Shown piece after piece: positions 13,901 through 25,900 of a stretch of DNA of 64,000 nucleotides (positions within the stretch are counted from its first letter, which is position 1; every line of letters starts with the position of its first letter). The notes beneath the pieces were generated by a model. It saw only the letters and a program-made list of their open reading frames with translations. It had not been told where the DNA came from and made no database searches. Source of the stretch: Liolophura sinensis. Lineage: Eukaryota; Mollusca; Polyplacophora; Chitonida; Chitonidae. The stretch covers positions 17,486,001 through 17,550,000 of the forward strand of contig NC_088307.1 of NCBI RefSeq assembly GCF_032854445.1, given 5' to 3'. The position numbers and the translations under genes were made by a program.

Positions 13901-16900
13901 ATATAAATAAGCAAAAACGGGGGCAATGACCGTGGAGCCTCCCACTAATGCTGTCATTGTGAGTTCAAAGCTGGCCTCCTCTCCAGCTGTATGTTGGAAG
14001 GTCAGCCAGTGACCTGCAGACGGTCGTGGGTTTCCCTGGGCTCTGCCTGGTTTCCACGTGGCTCTGCCTGGTTTCCACGTGGCTCTGCCTGGTTTCCACT
14101 GAGCTCTGCTGACCGCAGGAGTACATGTGAAGTATTCATGAGTATGACGTAAAACAACAATGAAATAAATAAATAAATATACAAGCAAAACAACATAATC
14201 CTACATTATCAATAATGTGCAAAAAATTCAACCATTTGTATATCAGATTCACATGCCCAAAGAAAAAAAAAAACAAAAATATTAGCAAAATATATGGTAG
14301 TTTCGGAAATCATTTTTGTCGTGCACGTCAGAGTGTAGGTATTTTTAATACATGGTCAACAAAACAACTTTTAAAGAACTTTCTGTTGACATATGTTCAT
14401 TCTAGTATTTCTTGCTTTCACTTACAATTACTACAGAAGTTCACTTAAAATTTGGTAGGAAGGCTTCCAAAGAGCTCGCCTGTAGAAGACACATGGATGC
14501 AAAATTGTAGCTCGATAAATAAGTACCGAGGTAGCGAATTTGTTAATTTATGGTATTTAATTCAGAGCATCGATGATGGAACATCCCTAGTGTGTCATTG
14601 TGCCTTACATGTCTGTCAGACTTCAGGGACAGCTTGTGCCCCAAAAATCTGCAGTGTACTTTCACTTTAGAAGGCTTAGATTTTGAATGATAGCATCTAA
14701 ACACAAAAATTTTCATGTAAGAAATATACACGTGTATATGTAAATAGCAAGACACCATTTGCTTTGTTTCCTGCTGTTGGCGTGTAAGCCATTTACACAC
14801 TCGATTGAAAAATGATTTATTTAAATGGACCTAGTATACCACCATATACTATTCCTGAGCTTTGGGACAAATTTCCTACTTGAATGACAAGGGGGATATA
14901 ATATTCCAGTACACATATGTACAGGCTTTGTATATTTTCCCCGGGGAAATAGCCTACAGGTACATGGCACCAAAGTATACCCTTCGGGCGTAACATTTCG
15001 CCCACAAAAGTGCATTATCAGAGGCAAATAAAATGTCACAAAATATTTTGGGGGGGGGGGGGGGGCTGAAACCTACAATTTTCTAGTAGAATATTATCCC
15101 ATGTTCCAAGCAAACCTCAAAACACCTTTCTATTAAAATCAATAGAACTCTGAGGATCAGGAAAAACGGACAAGTTAGTCAGGGACAAAATTGATGGTCA
15201 CTTAGGGTATGTCACTATACCTTGGACTCTGAGAGAGATCTCATTGGTGTCCTTGCCGGCCAGGTTTGTAGCAATACACCTGTATCTACCTGTATCACCT
15301 GGCTGAAACAATGTCAAATACCAATAATATAAATATCATAATACCATATCATAATTTGGTATAAAAAAAAACTACCATTATTAATGGCCATTCATAGATT
15401 CCAAACCACAGATAAACTGATGGTCAAATTTCTATAATGTATCCCAGGAATAGTAATTGTACTCACATGTTTTAGGAACTAAAAAAAAATGCCAACCTTC
15501 TGCAATGCATTATTCTTAGTAAAACGTTTGAAACACTGGATTTTCCATTAGTTATTTTTAAAAAGTTCGCAGATTTAAAAAAACAAACCTATGAATGAGT
15601 TAGTGGATACACAACCTTTGTAATGAAAGTCCCCATGTATATATGTACACATGTACATACCTGCTTGACAGACGGCTGATAAAAGACAATTCCATATTGA
15701 TGTACATTTCAGCTGGACAGCTCAATTTACAATCTTTTTATCAACATTAACAAGTGCAGTATTTACTTATTTATTTGATTGGTGTTTTGCGTCGTACTCA
15801 GGAATATTTTCACTCATACGACGACGGCCAGCGTTATGGTGGGAGGAAACCGGGCAGAGCCCAGGGGAAACCCACGACCATCCGCAGGTTGCTGACAGAC
15901 CTTCCCTCGTACGGCTGGAGAGGAAGCCAGCACGAGCTGGACTTGAACTCACAGCAACCGCATTGGTAATAAGTGCAGTAATTTGTCTGAGTTATAGAGA
16001 GGGCTGTACGAACATAACAAAGGAAAAGTCTTGTGACACTACGCTTTTTTTTTACAGATCTGTACACAAAATATTTGTGAACCTTATGTATCCATGTGGT
16101 CATTCTAACTCAAAATATTCTGAGTACATTAGAAACACAAAGACATCAGCTGTACTGTCATCAAGTCATTAACTACATAATTAATACAGTCCATAAAGAA
16201 AAGAGAGAAGAATTTTAATCCTTTAAAACTTAAATGACTTAATGTAAAACTTACATTTGGAGAGACAGGAGATCGAGACATGAATGCAAAACTTCAGTTC
16301 AATACATAAAGTACTGAAATTGTGAATTTGGTAATTTATGGTAATTAATATGCACACAGATCATTAGCGATGGAACATCTCCCTTGTGTCATCCCGGTTA
16401 AAATGTATGTAAAACTTCTAGTAAATACATGCTGTACTTTTTGAGATACAACCCCTAACATTTTGTCAAACTTTAATTCTAACACACAACACACGAGAGG
16501 AATTTGTTAATTTACGGTATTTAATATATACACACAGTATCAACGATGGAATGTCCCCCACCTGTTATGTTTGCTCAGGTGCAGTTTTCACTGATCTACA
16601 TGTAGCTGTCCTAGCACCTACCTCCACATTCTGAATAGTGAGAGATCCGTCTTCAGCTTTCTCGTACTTCCCCAGGGTGAATCTGAAGCGTCGCCCGTTC
16701 TTCCTCCACTTGAGTTGGGGGGTGGGGTAACCGTGAGCCTTACAGGGCAGGCTGGCTGTGCCACCCTCCCTTATGGTCATGATACGAGAAGTCTCTTCAA
16801 TCCTGGGTGGAACTGACCAAAACAATCAATACATGGACTTCACTAAAGCCAGTCTCTTTTTACTGAAAATTGTACATAATTTTTGTATATGTACGGTAAT

Positions 16901-19900
16901 TGACTTACAAATATTTCACAAAAAGCGCACTTTTAAAATCGAATAAACGCCATAAAATATTACCTTTGGTACTTTATATACTACGGTATCATCCTACCTT
17001 CCGAGCAAACCTCAAAACATCCTTCTAAAATCATGCAGATCTCTCAGTATCGGGCCAAATGTACACCTTAGTTATGGGCGAATCCCAAAAAAGGGTTGAT
17101 TTCCATCAACTTAGGTGTACTTTTAGAAGGGTTAACTGACCTTGAACCTCTAGGGTCATGTCTATTGTCTCCTGGCCGGCCTTGTTTTTGGCAACACACG
17201 TGTACACACCAGCATCTTCTGCCCTGAAACAACAACAGCATCAGTCTGATTATATAGGATAGAAAATATGCCACACTCTTCACAAAAGTGCAGCCGTGGT
17301 CAAATCAGCACCCAGTCACGAACAGCGGCCTTTAAATGTTTCAGGCTGCAGCTGCCTTCCACGGTCTACAAAATTTCAAGTAACACTTTCTACTTGACAT
17401 TGTTTTTCCTACAAGTTAGTATGAATTGGGGTGTGATTTTCCAACATAATATACTATCCAAAAAAAGAAACGCATAACCCCGTTTTTTGCGGAGGTGATG
17501 CAGTCTTTTCAATTATGCATAACTAAATAAGAATTGCTATTCTGCAAATATTTTTTTACACAGATTAAGGAAGGGTCCATATCTAGACAACAGCTTGAGG
17601 TACGACACTCACAATGAGTCTCCCACTTGAGTGGAATGTCAGTATCTGTTGTGACCACCACGGGCACGAATAACAGTTCTGACACGCCTTGTCATGGACT
17701 GGATGAGATGCTGGATAGGGGCCTGGGGAATGTTCTGCCACTCCTCCTGCAAACATGCAACTTGCTCTTGAAGCGTTTGGGGTTGAGGTTGACGTTGGCG
17801 TAGACATCGATCAAGTTCATCCCACAGATGCTCAATTGGGTCAAGATCCGGGGAACGGGACGGCCAGGGTAGCACATTTACATTGTTTTCGGCAAGGAAG
17901 CCCCTTGTGACACGTGCCGTGTGCGGTCTGGCGTTGTCCTGCTGGAACAACTCCCGCTTAACGCCAGTGACAGGTAAGAGGTGTGGCTGCAGGATGGTGT
18001 CTCGGTAGCGTACGGCCGTAAGATTTCCCTGAACGTGGACAAGATTTGTACGACCAGTATACGATATTGCTGCCCACATCATCACACTCCCTCCACCAAA
18101 TCTGTCCACTTGGCGTACGCAGTTAGGGGCATAACGTGAGCACGTCTGTAAACCCGGTTTCTACCATCACGTCTCTGCAATAGGAATCTGGACTCATCAC
18201 TGAACCAAATGCGTCGCCAGTTGCGTAGATTCCATGCAGTCACGTTGTTACACCATCGGAGGCGATTGGCGTGATGGTGAGGACGCAGCACAATCCCAAC
18301 ATAGGGCCTCCTGGCTCTCAGTCCATGTTCCCTCAGCCTTTTCAGCACTGTCTGACCTGATATCCTCCTCAGTCGCGGTATGCTGGCTGCTGTGCTTTCA
18401 GCTGAAGCACAACGGTCACGCAAATGGAGGACCCTTATGTAGCGATCTTGGGCTGCTGTAGTGACACGTGGTCGACCTGAACGCCGACGGTCATTTGTTG
18501 TCCCAGTATTGTTGTAGCGGGCAGCAAGCCGTGAAATCGTGCTCTGGCTGACGTGTAGACGCCTAGAAATGGACGATTGGGACTCTCCACCTTGAAGTCT
18601 TCCAATGGCAATATTTCTTGTGACAGTGTCAAGACGTGGCATGTTGAATCAGCTTGAAAACACCACTTGAAAGACGCCGATTTCCGGCTCGAAGTTGCGG
18701 TTTTATAGTCACACACTGCATGCTTCCCATGCGTAAGTTCGGCGTGTAAGACTGCACGTGATGCAGTGTGGTGCTGTATTTTTTACTTCTTCCAAAAACG
18801 GCCTCCAAACTCAACATTTTCAACCAAGAAATGTTTTGAGGAATAAAATGTGTGCTAACTGTGACTATTAACAATATTAAAACACATTTTGCTCATGAAA
18901 TGAAGACAAAATGTATTTATTTCATTTTAAAATAAAACAAAACACCTATGCGTTTCTTTTTTTGGATAGTATATTTCAATGAAATGGTTATTTAATACAG
19001 TATTAGGCATGCAGGTGTTAGATTAAAGTATAGGCCACTGAATGAAAATCAGCAAACTGCTCTTGTATACTGCAAAATCTTGCGACATTTCAATTATAAA
19101 AATGGCATTTAACCACTACAATTTACCACTTCACTTCAACATTCCTCACAGTTGTATTTATTTATTTATTTATTTCATTGGTGTTTTACGCAGCAATCAA
19201 GAATATTTCACTGGCAATGATGGCAAGCATAGATTTTACCAGAATTTGAAATAAAGCTGTCTTATTTCCAATTTCCTTGTATTTTCCCTATCTCTGTAGG
19301 TTAATTTAGTCAGATTATGGTGTTCTAAAGACCCTCCACCTTTCCTGGCAAAATCTATGCTGACAAGCCAATGCTGGTTGTGATGGTTGAATATCAGGGA
19401 CCAGTCTGCCACACTGTACTGATATTTCCCACCCACACCTGGAGTGTTGACCACTCTCTACTGATATTTCCCACCCACACCTGGAGTGTTGACCAATCAC
19501 TACTGATATTTCCCACCCACACCTGCAGTGTTGACCATTCACTACTAATATTTCCCACCCACAGCTGGAGTGCTGACCACTCTCTACTGATATTTCCCAC
19601 CCACACCTGCAGTGTTGACCATTCACTACTAATATTTCCCACCCACACCTGGAGTATTGACCAATCACTACTGATATTTGCCACCCACACCTGGAATGTT
19701 GACCACTCTCTACTGATATTTCCCACCCACAACTGGAGTGTTGACCAATCACTACTGATATTTCCCACCCACACCTGGAGTGCTGACCACTCTCTATTGA
19801 TATTTCCCACCCACACCTGGAGAGTTGACCACTCACTACAGATATTTCCCACCCACAGCTGGAGTGCTGACCACTCTCTATTGATATTTGCCACCCACAC

Positions 19901-22900
19901 CTGGAATGTTGACCACTCTCTACTGATATTTCCCACCCACAGCTGGAGTGCTGACCACTCTCTACTGATATTTCCCACCCACACCTGCAGTGTTGACCAT
20001 TCACTACTAATATTTCCCACCCACACCTGGAGTATTGACCAATCACTACTGATATTTCCCACCCACACCTGGAATGTTGACCACTCTCTACTGATATTTC
20101 CCACCCACAACTGGAGTGTTGACCAATCACTACTGATATTTCCCACCCACACCTGGAGTGCTGACCACTCTCTATTGATATTTCCCACCCACACCTGGAG
20201 AGTTGACCACTCACTACAGATATTTCCCACCCACAGCTGGAGTGCTGACCACTCTCTATTGATATTTCCCACCCACAGCTGGAGTGCTGACCACTCTCTA
20301 CTGATATTTCCTGCCCACACCTGCAGTGTTGACCAATCACTACAGATATTTCCCACCCACAGCTGGAGTGCTGACCACTCTCTACTGATATTTCCCACCC
20401 ACACCTGGAGTGTTGACCACTCTCTACTGATATTTCCCACCCACAACTGGAGTGTTGACCAATCACTACTGATATTTCCCACCCACACCTGGAGTGCTGA
20501 CCACTCTCTATTGATATTTCCCACCCACACCTGGAGAGTTGACCACTCACTACAGATATTTCCCACCCACAGCTGGAGTGCTGACCACTCTCTATTGATA
20601 TTTCCCACCCACAGCTGGAGTGCTGACCACTCTCTACTGATATTTCCTGCCCACACCTGCAGTGTTGACCAATCACTACAGATATTTCCCACCCACAGCT
20701 GGAGTGCTGACCACTCTCTACTGATATTTCCCACCCACACCTGGAGTGTTGACCACTCTCTACTGATATTTCCCACCCACAGCTGGAGTGTTGACCACTC
20801 TCTATTGATATTTCCCACCCACACCTGGAGTGTTGAACACTCTCTATTGATATTTCCCACCCACACCTGGAGTGTTGACCACTTACTACTGATATTTCCC
20901 ACCCACTTTTGGAGAGCTGACCACTCTCTACTGATATTTTCCACCCACACCTGGTGTGTTGACCACTCTCTACTGATATTTCCCACCCACACCTGGTGTG
21001 TTGACCACTCACTACTGATATTTCCAACCCACACCTGGGGTGTTGACCACTCACCTAGCCACAGGTATAACCAGCCATCCTGACTGAACAGTGCGGTACC
21101 GATAATTGTTCACAGATATTTCTACCCCATCTTTCTGCCAGGTAATCTGCGGAGGAGGCTGCCCTGACGATCGGCACGGCAACAGGATGTCCCGATTCTC
21201 ACGCACAACAAAGTTACGTTTGTCAGCTGTTATAGTCGGGGACACTGGAGAAAAGGGAAAACATCTGTCTCGTTATAACAGCTCATTGACATGCGTCTGG
21301 TAAAGTGTAACATTTTATTCATTGATTGTTTGATTGATGTTCATCCTTGTATTTATGAATTTCACATACGGTCAGGTTTGTGAGTGGAGGAAAGCAAAAA
21401 GCCCGGAGTGCTTTGGCAAATAACTGAGGAGCATTCCTTTCATCATCCCCAATTTTGTCCTTTGTTCTCCAAAACCAGTGATCATATCTAGTATGAACTA
21501 CTCTTGACTGAATCTGGGAAGTGAAATGACATTTACTCCTTCATTTCAGTAAATGTGTTGTGTAAATGTAATGACACCGGGGCGATCAAAAAATATTTGT
21601 TTTTCTTTCTATACATGCAAGAGTGGCCTCCTGTGAAAAGCAAACATCCCGTTTGAGCTCACAATTCTGTCAGCACTGTTCAGAGCAACACATATGTATG
21701 TGTAAGCTCCAGAATCCTCCGCTGAATTTTGGTGTTCTCTGCTTTGGATATTGTGCAAGCAAAGTTTAGCAACGATAAATCCCATATCCCCTTCACCAAG
21801 TATGTTAATTCATTTTTTCTTTTTTCACTAGTTTCAATCTTCATGCCTTTGACCATAGGCTTTTTTTCAAAGAGAAATCCAATAATGAAGATGGGCTTTC
21901 ACTTACCTAACACATCCAGTTTGAGCTGGCGTTCACTTACCTAACACATCCAGTTTGAGCTGGCGTTCACTTACCTAACACATCCAGTTTGAGCTGGCGT
22001 TAACTTACCTAACACATCCAGTTTGAGCTGGTGTTCACTTACCTAACACATCCAGTTTGAGCTGGCGTTCACTTACCTAGCACATCCAGTTTGAGCTGGC
22101 GTTCACTTACCTAACACATCCAGTTTGAGCTGGCGTTCACTTACCTAACACATCCAGTTTGAGCTGGCGTTAACTTACCTAACACATCCAGTTTGAGCTG
22201 GCGTTCACTTACCTAACACATCCACTTTGAGCTGGCGTTCACTTACCTAACACATCCAGTTTGAGCTGGCATTCACTTACTTAACACATCCAGTTTGAGC
22301 TGGCAGTCACTTACCTAACACATCCAGTTTGAGCTGGCATTCACTTACCTAACACATCCAGTTTGAGCTGGCGTTCACTTACCTAACACATCCAGTTTGA
22401 GCTGGCGTTCACTTACCTAACACATCCAGTTTGAGCTGGCGTTCACTTACCTAACACATCCAGTTTGAGCTGGCGTTCACTTACCTAATGCATCCAGTTT
22501 GAGCTGGCGTTCACTTACCTAACACATCCAGTTTGAGCTGGCGATAACTTACCTAACACATCCAGTTTGAGCTGGCGTTAACTTACCTAACACATCCAGT
22601 TTGAGCTGGTGTTCACTTACCTAGCACATCCAGTTTGAGCTGGCGTGTGTCTGTACCAGCATTGTTCTGAGCGATACATATGTACACGCCTGAGTCCTTC
22701 AGTTGTGACCGACTCAGTCTTAGTGAGCCACTCTCCAAAATCTCCACACCTTTAACCAACAAAATGAACAATACAACACCAAACAATGAAAGCTCTCATC
22801 ATCTGTAGCCCATCATGGGACAGATTCAATAAGAAATGTTGTCAACTATATTTCAACAATGTTTACCTTTTACACAACTGCTGGTTCTTAAAACAAAAAA

Positions 22901-25900
22901 AAAAACCTCACCAAAACTTCTCATAAGGAGTTTTTCAATTGGAAGCATCAGATTTATTTATATCGGCTTAATGTACATATAAAACCAAAACCAAAAAAAA
23001 AAACATCACTACAATTTGTTACCTATACAATGAGTCTATCTAATGGAAGCATCCTTTTCTTTTTTTGTACTTGTTTGACAAGTTTTATATACCATACTCA
23101 AGAATATTTGACTTATATGCCAGTGGATTGTACAAATCTCTAGCCTGATGCTGATTTCACGGACAATTTTTAGAATGAAATCAAATTTTATAACGTTAAT
23201 ATGATGCGTACTTCCAAAATGATCATACTGTGATTCATTTATCAGAACAAAACACAAAATTCCAGGCCCCTGCTGTTCAAAACTGTCCACTGATTTAATA
23301 CCAAAATTAACTTTAAGGCAAATCTTCAGTTTTGTAACTTTGCCCAAAAACTGTTGTGTGACAGTATATGAAATATGAACTAAATCTGCTGCTGTTTCAT
23401 TTGTACAACTGTTTTGGTTGCTGGGTTTGGTTAAAATCATAAATATACAATATAACTTGATACTGGTATTAGCTAATACACTTCTGAACAACTGGTCCGT
23501 GGGGTTTATAAATAAGGCATTTAATAACTGGATTTGTAAATTTTGAATCAGACAAATCTCCTAACTACATGTATAAGCCAAAGTTAAACACGTGGGAACT
23601 GAATCTCAATTTGTGATCCCATTGGTGAACAGGAAGTGGGCTTCCAGCATAAAGGTATTCTTTCACTGAAGTCTCAGGAAGTACAATAAACTATTAATTT
23701 CAGCTGAGGAGGTTAGCACTCCAGTGTGACATAATGACCCAGGAGCCTCTCACCAATGTGGTCCCTGTGAGTTAAAGTTCAGCTCATGCCGGCTTCCTTT
23801 CCGGTCAAACATGGGAAGGTCTGCCAGCAACCTGCGGATGGTCGTGGGTTTCCCCCGGGCTTTGTTTGATTTCCTCTCATCATAATCCTGGCTGCCATCA
23901 TATATGTAAAATATTCTTGAGTATGGCGTAAAACACCAATCAAACAAGTAAACAATTTCAGAAAAATATGTCTTTGTGCCGCTCAGAATTTGAAGTCCAC
24001 TTCAGTTTCAACCCAAAATCAAAGATCTTTAACTTTGATGTTAAGCATTCATGTCAATATTTCACTTCACATAAAAAGGATGCCGAATACTCAGGATAAC
24101 AATTTAAATAGTTACCAGGCCCCTCTGTCAAAATGGCAGTTCCTTTCTGCCAGTATACTCTTGGTCGGGGTGTCCCTTTGACATCGCAGGGGAGGACAAT
24201 CTCGTCACCAACAACAACCTGAACTTCGTCAGGGCCGTCCTTTCCTATCTCCGCAGGAACTGAAAACAGAGGTGCATTATGACATCTGATGAAGTTTACC
24301 TGATTGTGATGCACAAAAAGGTAAATAATTAGGCTCTCTGTAGAAGGGTAAAGATCACGTGGTCTGTGAAAACTCTGCCATCCGCACAACAAATTTGATG
24401 CTTCCTATTTGGTCATTTGGCCAAAAGATTTCATAGGAAGATAAAAACTGCATCTGTTTTGCCTTATTACAAACGTGCGTCATATCTCTGAATATTTATA
24501 ATAATGCAATATGAAAGAATACAGTTTTTAGTGAAATAAAAGAAAACAATCTGGTGCCTATACCTGCTACCAGTTTTAAAGTAGCCCTGGATACTTCAAT
24601 GGGCCATGGTGAAAATTATGTTCTTTGCTATCTGTGTAGTCTGTATCAGGTGTTAAAATGTGCGATCTGTATTACGGTGAAAACCTTGCAGTCTGGGTAA
24701 TGTGTAACCCTTTACCTTCCACTCTCAGGTAGACGTCCCTGGACACGCTACCAGCCTCATTCTCGGCTATACACCTGTAACTCCCAGAGTCGGACACCTG
24801 GGCAGAGGTAAACTCCAGAGTGCCTGATCTATGCATGCGGTGGCGCTCCCCGGGCACGGAAAATGGCTCATTGTTCTTGGTCCAAGCGACAACTGGGTTG
24901 GGAAGACCAACGCTCTCACACAGCAACAATGTGCGGCTCCCTACAGAGGCGGAGACGTCAGACGGGGCATTCTCAATGGTCGGAGGAACTGCAGACGAAC
25001 AAGAGTGGGAGAGTGAGTGTTTGGGGTTTAACGTCGTACTCAACAATTTTTCAGTCATATGACGACAAAGGAGTCCTTAAATTGCATGTAATGTGCTTCC
25101 TTGTTGCAGGACAGATTTCCACTGCTCTTTCATCTAGTGCTGCTTCACTGAGATGCCCTACCGAAGGCAAGTAAGCCGCCCCACCCAAGCCATTATACCG
25201 ATAGGGGAGTTGTTGCACTATCCCCTTCATGCTGAACGCCAAGCGAGGAAGTTACAACTTCCTCTTTTAAGGTCTTAGGTGTGACTCTACCAACTGTGCT
25301 ATCGGGGCCGGTCAGACTAACAGGAAAAGTGTTGCAGTCTATAATTTAGACCAATCACAAACTACTATTCTTTATCCACAACACAACATGTGACATCGTG
25401 CTGTCTTGCATACTAGCCACTCGTTAAATCGTTTTTTGAAAAGTGCCGACAGCGTTATTTGTGAATAAAGTTTCATGAAATCAGATTTATGAACTCTTGA
25501 GAAAGCAGAACCAGGTTGTCAAAAATTTGACTGACTGATAAATCAACAGATATATAGAGCTATTTTAATAGTCCCAACCAAACACACAACAGTCAATGTG
25601 CACATCGAACAGTTAATGATCGCCCACCCTTCTCCTGCCATATTTGTAATGTGACCACACACAGTATTTGTTTGACTTACCCAGGACAGAGACCAGATAA
25701 TCAATGGACACATTTCCAGCCACATTGCTGGCCACGCAGGTGTAGGTCCCATTGTCCAGAAGCTGGGCACTGGGAATCACCAACTGTCTCCCATCATTTC
25801 GAATCCGTACACTCGGGCTACCGTATCTCGGCAAGTTTCGCCTGGATTTCTGCCACTGAATGATTGGTTCGGGGACACCGTTGGCGGGACAGTCGAGCGT

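Noticed and set aside
13676-14188. A 170-codon minus-strand frame over Ig 23 exon 1
   Set aside because: It reads the exon in the wrong frame and runs on into a SINE. The correct frame (VPPVFKVVPRDTEV) fits the splice sites and the domain.
19315-21083. Open frames of 540–580 codons on both strands
   Set aside because: They follow from a 42-bp tandem unit, which keeps every stop-free frame open. Reading out of the Ig 21 exon reaches a stop just past the donor, and the composition is the repeat alone.
21898-22645. CRISPR-like array
   Set aside because: Units join directly without spacers, and the sequence is plainly eukaryotic. The same holds for every other array here.
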